Source: CAZFDT01 sp964518335 (GTDB lineage: Bacteria; Planctomycetota; Phycisphaerae; Phycisphaerales; Phycisphaeraceae). From it: DNA of 64,000 bases. The notes under the pieces were generated by a model. The model worked only from the letters and a program-made list of their open reading frames with translations, was not told the origin of the DNA and did no database searches. The DNA is taken from the NCBI GenBank assembly GCA_964518335.1, contig CAZFDT010000006.1:48495-112494 (forward strand). Reading direction: 5' to 3'. The translations under genes and the position numbers were made by a program. Of this stretch, positions 24,217-34,987 are shown piece by piece; position 1 is the stretch's first letter; the number at the start of each line of letters is the position of its first letter.

Positions 24217-26199
24217 ATGAACAGTCGCGACGACCAACGTCATCAGATCCTGCAGGCGACGGACCTCGTGCGCCTCATCAGCGAGCAGATCGTCCTCCGC
24301 GCCAAGGGCAAGGAGTTCGTCGGCCTCTGCCCCTTTCACGATGACAAGTCGCCGTCCATGTATGTCTCGCCCGCCAAGCAGATTTACAAGTGCTTCTCCT
24401 GCGGCGCCGGGGGCACGGCCTTCGACTTCGTGATGAATTACCACAAGATGTCGTTCATCGAGGCCCTCAAGCTCCTGGCCGACCGCGCGGGGATCAAGCT
24501 CGAGCGAAGGGACGAGGGACGTGGGACCAGCGACCAGGGGCCCAGCGAGCGCGAGTTGTTGGCGATCGCCAACGCGCGTGCGCTGCAGTTCTTCAAGGGT
24601 TGCTACAACCACAGCGACCATGGCCGCGAAGCCCGCGCCTACGTCGATCGCCGCGGCATCAGCCCCGACATGATCGAGGCCTTCCAACTCGGCTACGCCC
24701 CCGACCGATGGGACGGTCTGGTGCAGATGATCGGCGCCAAAGCCTGGGACCTGCGCTCCTTCGTCCTGGCGGGGCTGCTCAAGCAAAGGGATCAGGGATC
24801 AGGGATCAGGGATCAGGAATCCGACAGCCCGACACCCGACACCCGACTCCCGACACCCTCAGGCTGCTACGACGCCCTGCGCCACCGCTTGATCTTCCCC
24901 ATCCTCGACGCCCTGGGTCGGCCCATCGCCTTCGGCGGGCGCAAGCTGCGCGATGAAGACGAGCCTAAGTACCTCAACAGCCCCGAGACCAAGCTGTTCA
25001 ATAAGAGTGCCACGCTCTACGGCCTGCACCTGGCCAAGAAGCCGATCATCGACAGCCGCGTGGCGGTGATCGTCGAGGGCTACACCGACGTGATCGCCTG
25101 TCACCAGGCCGGCATCGGCAACGTGGTGGCGACGCTGGGCACGGCCCTGACGCCGCAGCACGCGACGGAGCTGAGGCGGTACTGCGACAAGGTCGTGCTG
25201 ATCTTCGACGCCGACGCCGCCGGACAGAAGGCCGCGGATCGGGCCGTCGAGGTTTTCCTCACCGGCGACATCGACGTGGCCATCGCCGTCCTGCCCAGCC
25301 CTACGGGCGAGAAGGTCGATCCCGCCGAGTTGCTGGCGCAGGAGGACGGCCTGACGCAGTGGCACACGGCGATCGAGGCGGCGCGCGGCGCGCTGGACTA
25401 CCAGTTCGGCCGGGTGCGCGATGACCTCAACGCCCAGACGACGCTCAGTGGCCGCCAACGCGTGGCCGAGGGATACATCCAGAAGCTGGCCACGTTGGGC
25501 ATCGCCCGTACGGGCATCCTCAAGAGCGCGATGGTGCGTGCCCGGCTGGCGGACCTGCTGCACATCGGCGAGAGCGAGGTGGGGGCTTTGATTCAGCGTC
25601 TTGCTCCGCGGCGTGTGACCCCGCAGGTCTCGCCGGTGGCAGATGACTCGGCGCCGCAGGCCGACAATAATGTGGCGACGGACGTTGCCCTGCCGGTGTC
25701 ACGAGCTAGACTTTCAGCCCTGCGCTTGGCAGAGCGGGAACTGATCGGGTGTCTGATTCGCCGCAACGATCTGTTTCACGCGGTGTTGCCCGACGGCCAG
25801 TCGCTGGATGAGGCGATCACCGCCTCGGAGATGATCACCGACGAGGGACGCAGACTGTATCACTGGATGCACGATCGACTGGCGGATGGGCAGGCGCTGG
25901 GCTTGTCGTCGCTGCTGGCCGACCTGGCCGCGGAGAGCGAGCACGCGTTGATTCAGTTTGCCACCACCGCCGACGCCGAACTCGACGCCAAGGGCTTTGA
26001 CGACGCGGTGCTGACGGCGCACGCTCTGGCGATGGCCGACGCACTGGTGAAGCAGGCGCGTGAAATGGAGCGACTGACGCAGCGCATGACGCTGCTCCAA
26101 CAGGTGCGCGGCAGCGGGGAGGCGGACGCGGCCAAGCGCATCATCGAGCACGTGCGGGCCGGCGCCTCGCCGCTGAGAATCGCACGTATCGGAGCATGA
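24217..26199 (+). CDS. dnaG: DNA primase
   Basis: Replication primase of 660 residues. The N-terminal zinc ribbon uses Cys38, His41, Cys59 and Cys62 (CPFHDDKSPS; KCFSCGAGG). The TOPRIM catalytic core follows at about 250-370, with VIVEGYTDVIACHQ (Glu) and LIFDADAAGQKA (metal-binding acids). The C-terminal 130 residues (about 500-660) are the DnaB-binding helical domain. Two in-frame stretches of short tandem repeats break normal family spacing: about residues 97-109 (between the zinc domain and the core) and 191-214 (within the core); their encoded residues are rich in D, Q, G, P and T. The start ATG lacks a strong ribosome binding site. rpoD follows after 137 bases. Confidence 0.95.
   Translation: MNSRDDQRHQILQATDLVRLISEQIVLRAKGKEFVGLCPFHDDKSPSMYVSPAKQIYKCFSCGAGGTAFDFVMNYHKMSFIEALKLLADRAGIKLERRDEGRGTSDQGPSERELLAIANARALQFFKGCYNHSDHGREARAYVDRRGISPDMIEAFQLGYAPDRWDGLVQMIGAKAWDLRSFVLAGLLKQRDQGSGIRDQESDSPTPDTRLPTPSGCYDALRHRLIFPILDALGRPIAFGGRKLRDEDEPKYLNSPETKLFNKSATLYGLHLAKKPIIDSRVAVIVEGYTDVIACHQAGIGNVVATLGTALTPQHATELRRYCDKVVLIFDADAAGQKAADRAVEVFLTGDIDVAIAVLPSPTGEKVDPAELLAQEDGLTQWHTAIEAARGALDYQFGRVRDDLNAQTTLSGRQRVAEGYIQKLATLGIARTGILKSAMVRARLADLLHIGESEVGALIQRLAPRRVTPQVSPVADDSAPQADNNVATDVALPVSRARLSALRLAERELIGCLIRRNDLFHAVLPDGQSLDEAITASEMITDEGRRLYHWMHDRLADGQALGLSSLLADLAAESEHALIQFATTADAELDAKGFDDAVLTAHALAMADALVKQAREMERLTQRMTLLQQVRGSGEADAAKRIIEHVRAGASPLRIARIGA
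24508..24543 (+). repeat. Degenerate GGGAC-type tandem repeat inside dnaG
   Basis: About 36 bases of repeated GGGAC/GGGACCAG units, in frame. It resembles a decayed form of the heptamer array at 24788-24858 in the same gene and falls in the linker after the zinc-binding domain, where extra residues are tolerable. Confidence 0.6.
24788..24858 (+). repeat. Heptamer tandem repeat array inside dnaG
   Basis: Four copies of GGGATCA (24788-24815), a short spacer, then about five copies of CCCGACA or close variants (about 24821-24858). Three heptamers make 21 bases, so the array keeps the frame. It encodes about 24 residues of low complexity. Similar G-rich/C-rich heptamer arrays are usually seen between genes, so a place inside dnaG is unusual. 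Confidence 0.75.
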
Positions 26200-26336
26200 G
26201 CGGAGACAAGACCATCGGTGTCGTTCGTGTGGACGTCGCCGCAACGAAACATGGAAGGCCGAGAACGCTAGAGGGAAAACGAGCCTGACGCACGCAGGGA
26301 CGAACGGCGGCAGGCGACGATGACGAGAGGTTCACT

Positions 26337-28166
<1,830 letters not shown>

Positions 28167-28216
28167 CCCCCGCCTGTTAGCCGCGTGCGGCTGCGGATCA
28201 GCACCGATCCCACCCC

Positions 28217-28252
28217 AAGCCCACGGACTCCAATCCGTGGGCTTCTTTCGTT
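28217..28252 (+). terminator. Rho-independent terminator after rpoD
   Basis: Perfect 11-base stem AAGCCCACGGA (28217-28227) with TCCGTGGGCTT (28234-28244), a six-base loop and a T-rich tail. It lies just before the holA start codon, so holA probably has limited read-through from rpoD. Confidence 0.8.
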
Positions 28253-28255
28253 ACC

Positions 28256-29293
28256 ATGCCGCCCATGGCCGCCACTCGAAAAAAGTCCGCCAAGCCCACG
28301 GGGAGCCTCGACGCCTCGATTCGCGTCGTGGTGATCTACGGGGCTGAGCCGATGCTGATCCGTGAGCAGTACGAGACGCTGAAAGCAGCGCTCGAAGCCG
28401 AGCATGGCCCGATCGAGGCCAAGGTGTTCGACGGCAAAACGTGCCAGCTCGCCGACGTGCTCGACGAACTGCGCACGCTGGGGCTGATGCAGTCGCACAG
28501 CCTGGTCGTGGTCGATGACGCCGACCAGTTTGTGAAAGAGGAGCGCGGCTATCGCGATGCGGTGACTCGTTACGTGGACAAACCGTGCGACTCGGGCACG
28601 CTCGTGCTGAGGGCGACGCAGTGGAACCGGGGCAATCTTGACAAGGCGATCGCCAAAGTCGGCACGATCATCAAGTGCGACGCCCTCAACCACCGCGACG
28701 CGACGGCGTGGGTGATCGCCCGCGCCCGCGACGCTCATCAGACGAAGATCGATCCGAAAGCCGCCGCCATGCTGGTCGAGCGTGTCGGCGCATCGCTGGG
28801 CCTGCTCGACGGCGAGCTGGCGAAGCTGGCGGTCACCGTGTCGGACGGCGCGATCGACGCCGCGGCGATCGAGGCGCTGGTGGGGCGGGGCAGCGACGAG
28901 GAGGCGTGGGCGATTCAGCAGGAGATGCTGGCGGCGATCGACTCGGGCCAGGCCGGGCCCTTGCTGGCCAAGCTTCACGACGTGATCGAGCTGGCGGGCC
29001 ATGCCGAGGAACTGGTGAGCTGGGCGGCGATGGACCTGTGCCGCAAGCTGCACCACGCGGCGGTGCTGCGAGCGGCGGGTCAGAACGATTTTGCCATCTG
29101 CAAGATCCTGCGCATCTGGCCCAATGAGCGGCAGGGGCCGTTCATGGCGGTGGCGCGCAAGCTCAGCACCCGCCAGGCCGCGAGGCTTCTGGACCAGGCT
29201 GTGGCCGCCGATCGCCGGGCGAAATCCGGGTCGGGCGATTTACAGCAGAATCTTGAAGGTTTGTGCGTGGCGACGGCCGATATCGCAAGCTAA
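28256..29293 (+). CDS. holA: DNA polymerase III subunit delta
   Basis: Clamp-loader subunit of 345 residues. The AAA+-like N-terminal domain shows VVVIYGAEPMLIREQYETLK, the usual HolA motif (GxxxxLI), then LVVVDDADQFVKEE; the central part holds LLDGELAKLAV, and the C-terminal collar domain follows from about residue 215. HolA opens the sliding clamp during loading of the replicative polymerase. The start at 28256 lacks a visible ribosome binding site; MAATRKK at 28265 is an alternative. It sits directly behind the rpoD terminator and 58 bases before a lipoprotein gene. Confidence 0.85.
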   Translation: MPPMAATRKKSAKPTGSLDASIRVVVIYGAEPMLIREQYETLKAALEAEHGPIEAKVFDGKTCQLADVLDELRTLGLMQSHSLVVVDDADQFVKEERGYRDAVTRYVDKPCDSGTLVLRATQWNRGNLDKAIAKVGTIIKCDALNHRDATAWVIARARDAHQTKIDPKAAAMLVERVGASLGLLDGELAKLAVTVSDGAIDAAAIEALVGRGSDEEAWAIQQEMLAAIDSGQAGPLLAKLHDVIELAGHAEELVSWAAMDLCRKLHHAAVLRAAGQNDFAICKILRIWPNERQGPFMAVARKLSTRQAARLLDQAVAADRRAKSGSGDLQQNLEGLCVATADIAS

Positions 29294-29351
29294 CCCCGCA
29301 GTTTTTGCGCATGGGTCAGGATGACCTGTTTCGGGAGTGCATGGAGGCACG

Positions 29352-30386
29352 ATGCGACGCGATTGGTTCCTGATTGTGACTTGCGGTGCGTGCGTGGCGC
29401 TGGCCGCGTGTCAGCAGCAGCCCAAAGCCCAGAAGCCTGGCGCGGCGGCGGCGGACGTGGACGCGGCCGCCGAGGCCCAGGCCCACGTCGATTCGCTGCG
29501 CCAGGCGCTGGCGCAGCACCCTCCAACTGCCGACGACGCCGGGCCTCGCATTGCATGGATCGATCCGTCCAAGGCGGCCAAGACCGACACCGTGATGGGC
29601 CTGCGCAAGGTGGACGCCGCCGCGCCGGAGGCGCCGTCGAAGAAGCCCGCCGCGTCTTCGGGGGCGGCCAAGCCCACACCGACCCAGGCCTATGGCATCC
29701 TCCTCGAGCACGTGCAGCACAACGCCCACCTCACGCCACTGGGTAAGGCCACCGCCGCCGTCACCCTCACCTCGGCGCTGCCCGGCGAGCGATTCGATGA
29801 TGCCGCCGCGCTGGCGCCGCTGCGCAGCTACGAACGCGACGCGATCGAGCGCTACCGCCACGTCATCGCCGCGCTGCACGCCAAGGTTGCCGCCGGCAGC
29901 GAGCTGGATCGCCAGACGGTGCTGGGCGAGTTGGAGGCGATGTTCGAGCATGCCCCGATCCGAATGCGCGGGGTGAAGCTGTGCCAGCGGGTGCGTGGCT
30001 TTGGCTCCTACGACGAGGCCGACGCCGCCGCGCTGCTGGCGGGCCGCGAGCATCGCATGATCGTGTACGTCGAGCTGGAGGACTACCGCGCGATGCCCGG
30101 CGTCGGGCCCGACGGCCAGTACGAGGTCAAGCTGTCGCAGGAAATCGAGCTGTTCAACGAGGCCGACGGCCTGGCGGTGTGGCGCGTCGATCCCGTGCAG
30201 ATCGTCGATCACTGCCGCAACAAGCGGCGCGACTTTTTCGTCGTGCAGCTCATCAAGCTCCCGCCTCGCCTCAATGTGGGCAAGTACCTGCTCAAAATCC
30301 GCGTCACCGACCAGCACGGCGGCAGTGTCGATGAACGCACCGTCCCCATCGCCGTCGTCGCCGACGCCGCGATGGTGGGCAAGTGA
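29352..30386 (+). CDS. Hypothetical lipoprotein
   Basis: Protein of 344 residues with a lipoprotein signal (MRRDWFLIVTCGACVALAAC; lipobox LAAC, Cys20), so it should be lipidated and anchored in a membrane. An Ala/Pro/Gln-rich linker (20-115) leads to a globular part with LTPLGKATAAVTLTSALPGE, SYERDAIERYRHVIAALHAK and a beta-rich C-terminal region ending KYLLKIRVTDQHGGSVDERT. I do not recognise the family. The ATG at 29352 has GGAGG at 5 bases, better than the in-frame ATG at 29337. Position between holA and pyrR gives no functional hint. Confidence 0.75.
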   Translation: MRRDWFLIVTCGACVALAACQQQPKAQKPGAAAADVDAAAEAQAHVDSLRQALAQHPPTADDAGPRIAWIDPSKAAKTDTVMGLRKVDAAAPEAPSKKPAASSGAAKPTPTQAYGILLEHVQHNAHLTPLGKATAAVTLTSALPGERFDDAAALAPLRSYERDAIERYRHVIAALHAKVAAGSELDRQTVLGELEAMFEHAPIRMRGVKLCQRVRGFGSYDEADAAALLAGREHRMIVYVELEDYRAMPGVGPDGQYEVKLSQEIELFNEADGLAVWRVDPVQIVDHCRNKRRDFFVVQLIKLPPRLNVGKYLLKIRVTDQHGGSVDERTVPIAVVADAAMVGK

Positions 30387-30441
30387 GCCCCAGCGGCAAC
30401 GCACCACTCACCACCCACTCCCATCTGCTACCATTCCGCCC

Positions 30442-30990
30442 ATGCGGGTGCTGGCCGATGCAGACCAGGTGACGCAGCTTGTGGCACGGATGGCCGGGCA
30501 CATTCGTGGCGCGATGGCGTCGAGCCGGCACGAGCATTGGGCGGTGGTGGGCATCCGCCGCCGCGGCGACGTGCTGGCGCAGCGCATCGCGCCGCAGCTT
30601 GACCCCCGGAAGTTGGATCGCCGCGTGGGGTCGCTGGACATCACGCTCTACCGCGATGACCTGTCGGAGATCGGGGCCCAGCCGGTGGTGCGGACGACGC
30701 ACATACCGTTTGCGATCGACGGCGTGGAGCTGGTGCTGATCGACGACGTGCTGATGTCGGGCCGGTCGGTTCGTGCGGCGTTGCAGAGCCTGATGGATCT
30801 GGGCCGGCCGGCGAAGGTGTGGCTGGCCGTGCTGGTCGATCGTGGTGGACGTGAGCTGCCGATCGAGCCGAACTTCGCGGCGATGACGGTGGGCGACGTG
30901 GCGGGTCTGACCGATGGCGATCGCGTCGAGGTGCGGCTGACGCCGATTGACGCCCAGGACGCGATCGTCCTGCGGGAGGCGGCGACATGA
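30442..30990 (+). CDS. pyrR: PyrR-like bifunctional regulator/uracil phosphoribosyltransferase
   Basis: Phosphoribosyltransferase-fold protein of 182 residues. The PRPP-binding motif is VELVLIDDVLMSGRSVRAAL (about 95-114), with the PyrR-type DITLYRDDLSEIGAQP and VVRTTHIPFAIDG before it. PyrR proteins bind pyrimidine operon leader RNA to cause termination and often have uracil phosphoribosyltransferase activity. Its TGA overlaps the pyrB ATG by four bases (ATGA). I saw no PyrR-type binding hairpin or terminator in the short space before it, so RNA control could not be confirmed. The motif reads LMSGRS instead of the common LYTGRT. Confidence 0.9.
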   Translation: MRVLADADQVTQLVARMAGHIRGAMASSRHEHWAVVGIRRRGDVLAQRIAPQLDPRKLDRRVGSLDITLYRDDLSEIGAQPVVRTTHIPFAIDGVELVLIDDVLMSGRSVRAALQSLMDLGRPAKVWLAVLVDRGGRELPIEPNFAAMTVGDVAGLTDGDRVEVRLTPIDAQDAIVLREAAT

Positions 30991-31967
30991 TCGACTATCG
31001 CTGGCCGCATAAACACCTGCTGGACCTGGAGAGCCTGTCGGCGCAGGACATCCGCTTCCTGCTGCGCACGGCGCAGGGCTTTGCCGACGTGAGCACGCGC
31101 AGCGTCAAGAAGGTGCCGGCGCTGCGCGGCAAAGTCGTGGCCAACCTGTTTTTCGAGGACTCGACGCGCACGCGCAGCAGCTTCACGCTCGCCGCCAGCC
31201 GTCTGTCGGCCGACGTGCTGGAGTTCACCAGCAAGGGCTCGAGCGTGAGCAAGGGCGAGACGCTGCGCGACACGGCGCGCAACATCGAGGCGATGGGCGT
31301 CGATGCCATCGTCGTGCGCCATCATCTATCGGGCGCCCCGCACCAGTTGTCCAGGCACGTCCACTGCAGCGTGCTCAACGCCGGTGACGGCCAGCACGAG
31401 CACCCCACCCAGGGGCTGCTCGACAGTTACACCATCGCCCAGCGTCTGGGCCGCGCCGAATCGCTGGATTTCTCCGGGCTCAGCGTCGCCATCGTCGGCG
31501 ACATCGCCCACAGCCGCGTCGCCCGCTCCAACGTCCACTGCCTGCTCAAGCTCGGGGCACACGTGATCCTCGTCGGCCCGCCCACGATCCTGCCCCGCGC
31601 CTTCGCCGACATGGGCTGCGAGCTGTCGCACCGCCTCGACGAGGTCGTGCCCCGCGCCCACGTCATCAACATGCTCCGCGTGCAGTTCGAGCGCATGCAG
31701 GGCCAGGCCTTCCCCAGCGTGCGCGAGTACGCAGCGTTCTTCGGGCTCACCACGCAGCGGCTGCGAAGCGCCCGGCCCGACGTCGTCGTCATGCACCCCG
31801 GCCCGCTCAACCGCGGCATCGAGATCGACTCGGCCGTCGCCGACGGGCCCCGCAGCGCCATCCTCGAGCAGGTGACGCACGGACTGGCGGTTCGCATGGC
31901 CTGCCTCTACCTTGTGACACACGCCCACGATCCGGGCACCCCAGTGTCCGAGCCACAACCCGCATGA
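30987..31967 (+). CDS. pyrB: Aspartate carbamoyltransferase catalytic subunit
   Basis: Second step of pyrimidine synthesis: carbamoyl phosphate plus aspartate to carbamoyl aspartate. The protein has 326 residues. The carbamoyl-phosphate motif STRTRSS is at 59-65 (FFEDSTRTRSSFTLAAS), and the signature GDGQHEHPTQGLLDSYTIAQ follows. The aspartate-binding domain ends with VMHPGPLNRGIEID, as in catalytic chains. No regulatory pyrI gene is adjacent, and pyrC is absent here. The gene overlaps pyrR upstream and gmk downstream by four bases each. Confidence 0.95.
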   Translation: MIDYRWPHKHLLDLESLSAQDIRFLLRTAQGFADVSTRSVKKVPALRGKVVANLFFEDSTRTRSSFTLAASRLSADVLEFTSKGSSVSKGETLRDTARNIEAMGVDAIVVRHHLSGAPHQLSRHVHCSVLNAGDGQHEHPTQGLLDSYTIAQRLGRAESLDFSGLSVAIVGDIAHSRVARSNVHCLLKLGAHVILVGPPTILPRAFADMGCELSHRLDEVVPRAHVINMLRVQFERMQGQAFPSVREYAAFFGLTTQRLRSARPDVVVMHPGPLNRGIEIDSAVADGPRSAILEQVTHGLAVRMACLYLVTHAHDPGTPVSEPQPA

Positions 31968-32578
31968 GTTTCACGGCCACACAACCCGGCATGCTCCTGG
32001 TCATCTCCGGACCCTCGGGTGTGGGCAAAACCACCATCACGCACCACGTCGAGCGCGAGCTGGGCGGTGTGTTCAGCGTCTCCGTCACCACGCGCCAGAA
32101 GACCGCCGACGACATCGAGGGCCGCGACTATTACTTCGTCGATCTTCCCGAGTTCGAGCGGCGGCGCGATGCCGGCGAACTGCTCGAATGGGCCGAGGTG
32201 TATCCCGGCTGCTGCTACGGCACGCCGCGCAAGCCCGTCGAGGACGCGCTGAAGGCCGGGCGATTGATGATCCTCGAGATCGACGTGGATGGCGCAATTC
32301 AGATCAAGGAAAAGTTGCCGCAGATGTACGGCCTGTTCGTCATGCCGCCCAACGAGCGCGTGCTGCTGGACCGCCTGCGCAACCGCGGCCGCGACGATGA
32401 GGCCGTCATCCAGCGCCGCTTCGCCAAGGCCAAGCGCGAGATCATCAAGGCATGGGACTGCGGCGTCTATGAGCAGTTCGTGGTCAACCGCGACCTGGAT
32501 CATGCCGTGAGCGAGGCGGTGCAGCTTGTCAGCGATGAGCTCGAGCACCGCCGGCGCGAGGCCGCCAAGCTGTTCTGA
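31964..32578 (+). CDS. gmk: Guanylate kinase
   Basis: Converts GMP to GDP with ATP; 204 residues, the normal length. The P-loop GPSGVGKTT is at 16-24, followed by SVSVTTRQKTADDIEGRDYY, where the conserved Arg and Tyr contact GMP (the usual TTRxPRxGE appears as TTRQKTADD). The lid region LLDRLRNRGRDDEAVIQRRF is present. Overlaps pyrB by four bases (ATGA), so it belongs to the pyrR-pyrB transcript. Confidence 0.95.
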   Translation: MSFTATQPGMLLVISGPSGVGKTTITHHVERELGGVFSVSVTTRQKTADDIEGRDYYFVDLPEFERRRDAGELLEWAEVYPGCCYGTPRKPVEDALKAGRLMILEIDVDGAIQIKEKLPQMYGLFVMPPNERVLLDRLRNRGRDDEAVIQRRFAKAKREIIKAWDCGVYEQFVVNRDLDHAVSEAVQLVSDELEHRRREAAKLF

Positions 32579-32592
32579 TAGACTGATCCGCC

Positions 32593-33807
32593 ATGGACCA
32601 GGCGGTCTTTCTCGATCGCGACAACACGATCATCCGCAACGACGGCGACCTGGGCGACCCCGAGCAGGTCGAGCTCATCCAGGGCGCCGCGTCAGCGATC
32701 GCGTCGCTGTGCGGGCTGGGATTCAAGGTCGTTGTGGTGACCAACCAGGGCGGTGTGGCGCGCGGCAAGTACACCGAGCAGGATGTCGAGGCGGTCCACG
32801 AGCGCGTCCGCCAGCTTGTGGCGGCGCAATGCACGGGCGCGCGGATCGATCGCTTCTACTACTGCCCGTATCACCCCGAGGCGACGGTGATGCGCTACAA
32901 GAAGGAGCACCCGTGGCGCAAGCCGCAGCCGGGGATGCTGCTGCAGGCGGCCGAGGACCTGGGGCTGGATCTGACGCGGAGCTGGATGATCGGGGACCAG
33001 ATGCGCGACATTGAGGCGGGTGAGGCGGCGGGGGTGCGGACGATTCTCCTGCGTGCCGACGCCGAGCAACTGCAGCCATTGGATGTCAGTGCGATCGCCA
33101 CGGTGCGAAGCGACGAGTCGGACAGCAAGGTCAAGCCGCGGTACATCGCTCGCAGCCTGGTGGAGGCGGTGCGGATCGTGGCGCAGAAGCGCAATGCGTT
33201 GGACGAGCCGGACGCGCCCAAGCCGGACGTGCCTGCGACGCCCTCGCCGGCGCGCAAGTGGGACGCGGCAGCGGTGGCGCGTCTGCAGCGGCGCGTGGAG
33301 AAGGATGCCGAGTCCACCCCGCCTTCGCCGCCATCGTCGTCGCAACGTGGCGAGGCGCCGCCGCGGGCGTCGCGTCCGTTCCGGCCGTGGACCGTCCCAC
33401 AGGCGGAGGAGCCGGACGAGGCGTCACCGCCGCACCGGGTCGCGGCGACGCCGAGTCGTGAGTCCGCGCCGCCGCCGCCGCCCGTGGCCGAGTCTCCGCC
33501 GCAAGCCGAGGCATCGCCCCCCTCGTCGGAGCCCGCCCCCGATGTCCCGCCCCAGGCCGAACGAGGCTCCAGCGCCCAGCTCGCCATGCTGCGTCAGATT
33601 CTCCAGGAGCTTCGCAACCAGCGCGAGGTGCACGGCGAGTTCAATTACGTCTCGACCATCGTACTGGTCATGCTCGTGGTCGCCATCATCTGCTTCCTGG
33701 CCGCGCTGATGCTGGGCGGGCAGGACACAGCCCTGTTCCTCAAGCTCCTGGGCACCACGCTGGTGATTCTCCTGTCGTGCGTCGTCGTGTTGCTGCTGCG
33801 CAAGTGA
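32593..33807 (+). CDS. GmhB-like HAD phosphatase fused to a proline-rich linker and two-helix membrane tail
   Basis: Protein of 404 residues. Residues 1-170 are a HAD phosphatase of the D,D-heptose 1,7-bisphosphate phosphatase/histidinol phosphatase group: motif I DRDNT (8-12), VVVTNQGGV and GDQMRDIEAGEAAGVRTILL. The zinc loop is only partly kept (CPYHPEATV, with the second cysteine pair replaced by EHPWRKP). Residues 205-330 are low-complexity Pro/Ala/Ser, and the end carries two helices (TIVLVMLVVAIICFLAALML and TTLVILLSCVVVLLL). GmhB normally lacks any tail. It lies before waaF, which fits heptose synthesis for lipopolysaccharide. Motif I has Asn in place of the usual Gly. Confidence 0.8.
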   Translation: MDQAVFLDRDNTIIRNDGDLGDPEQVELIQGAASAIASLCGLGFKVVVVTNQGGVARGKYTEQDVEAVHERVRQLVAAQCTGARIDRFYYCPYHPEATVMRYKKEHPWRKPQPGMLLQAAEDLGLDLTRSWMIGDQMRDIEAGEAAGVRTILLRADAEQLQPLDVSAIATVRSDESDSKVKPRYIARSLVEAVRIVAQKRNALDEPDAPKPDVPATPSPARKWDAAAVARLQRRVEKDAESTPPSPPSSSQRGEAPPRASRPFRPWTVPQAEEPDEASPPHRVAATPSRESAPPPPPVAESPPQAEASPPSSEPAPDVPPQAERGSSAQLAMLRQILQELRNQREVHGEFNYVSTIVLVMLVVAIICFLAALMLGGQDTALFLKLLGTTLVILLSCVVVLLLRK

Positions 33808-33874
33808 CCGCGATTGGTCCTCCACGAAGCGGACCCGCATAAGCGGGACTGCCTGCGAGCGATATACTTTCCCA

Positions 33875-34987
33875 ATGCCCGAAGCCCGCCGTGACAGCGT
33901 GCCGCAGCGTGTGTTGGTGGTCGTGCCCACGTGGGTGGGTGATGTGGTGATGGCCACGCCCACGCTGCGTGCGATTCGATCGCTGTACCCGCAGGCCCAG
34001 ATCACGGCCCTGGTGCGGGATGCGGTGCGGCCGGTGCTCGAGCCGTGCCCGTGGGTGGATCGCTACGCGACGATTCGCCGCCGCCGCCCGCGCAAAGTCG
34101 CCCCGCACGACGGCCGCCGCACGGGCCTGGTCACGTTGGCTCGCCGCCTGGCGACGCGCAAGTTCGACCTGGCCGTGCTTCTGCCCAACAGCTTCCGCAC
34201 GGGGCTGCTGGTGCGCATGGCGGGCGTGCCGCGTCGGGTCGGGTACGAGCGCGACGGACGCGGATTCCTCCTCACCGATCGGCTCATTCCCCGCCGCGCC
34301 GCCGGTCGCTTCATCCCCACACCCACCCGCGATTACTACCTGGGCCTGGCCCGCTACCTGGGCGCGCACGATCCCGACCCGAGCATGGCGCTGTTCACGC
34401 GCGACGCCGACGATGTCGCTGCCGATGACCTGTTGCGGCGTGCCGGTCACGACGGGTCGCGCCCGCTGGTGCTGGTCAATCCCGGGGCCAACTACGGCGA
34501 TGCGAAGATGTGGTTCCCCGACCGTTTTGCCGCCGTCGCCGATCGCTGCGCCGACGAGATCGGCGCTGCTGTGGCCCTGACCGGCGCGCCGAAGGAGCGG
34601 AGCATCCTCGACCGCGTCATCGCCTCGGCCAAGCGCCCCCTCCTCGATCTGTCGCGGCACGGGCTGAACCTGTCCACCCTCAAGGCCGTGGTCAAGCGCA
34701 GCCGACTCATGATCACCAACGACACGGGCCCGCGCCACATCGCCGCCGCGTTCGACGTGCCCGTGGTCACGATCTTCGGGCCGACCGACCCGGCATGGAC
34801 TGAGATCGGCTTCGCCCGCGAACGCATGGTCCGCGTCCCGGTTTACTGCAGCCCCTGCCAGAAAAAGAGATGCCCGTTACGCGGCACCAGTGAGGAGCTG
34901 CAGTGCATGACCCAGGTCAGCGTCGAGATGGTCATGCACCATGCCGCGGAACTGATGCAACCCCACCCCGCGAGCGTCCCGGCATGA
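33875..34987 (+). CDS. waaF: Lipopolysaccharide heptosyltransferase II (GT9)
   Basis: Family GT9 glycosyltransferase of 370 residues that should add the second heptose to the lipopolysaccharide inner core. The start VLVVVPTWVGDVVMATPTLR is characteristic, followed by the nucleotide-sugar region VNPGANYGDAKMWFPDRFA and ITNDTGPRHIAAAFDVPVVT, and the cysteine group CSPCQKKRCPL near the end, common in WaaF. A -10-like TATACT at 33863-33868 precedes it. Its TGA overlaps the start of the GT4 gene by four bases. The neighbouring GmhB-like protein supports a heptose pathway and so an outer membrane with lipopolysaccharide. Confidence 0.9.
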   Translation: MPEARRDSVPQRVLVVVPTWVGDVVMATPTLRAIRSLYPQAQITALVRDAVRPVLEPCPWVDRYATIRRRRPRKVAPHDGRRTGLVTLARRLATRKFDLAVLLPNSFRTGLLVRMAGVPRRVGYERDGRGFLLTDRLIPRRAAGRFIPTPTRDYYLGLARYLGAHDPDPSMALFTRDADDVAADDLLRRAGHDGSRPLVLVNPGANYGDAKMWFPDRFAAVADRCADEIGAAVALTGAPKERSILDRVIASAKRPLLDLSRHGLNLSTLKAVVKRSRLMITNDTGPRHIAAAFDVPVVTIFGPTDPAWTEIGFARERMVRVPVYCSPCQKKRCPLRGTSEELQCMTQVSVEMVMHHAAELMQPHPASVPA

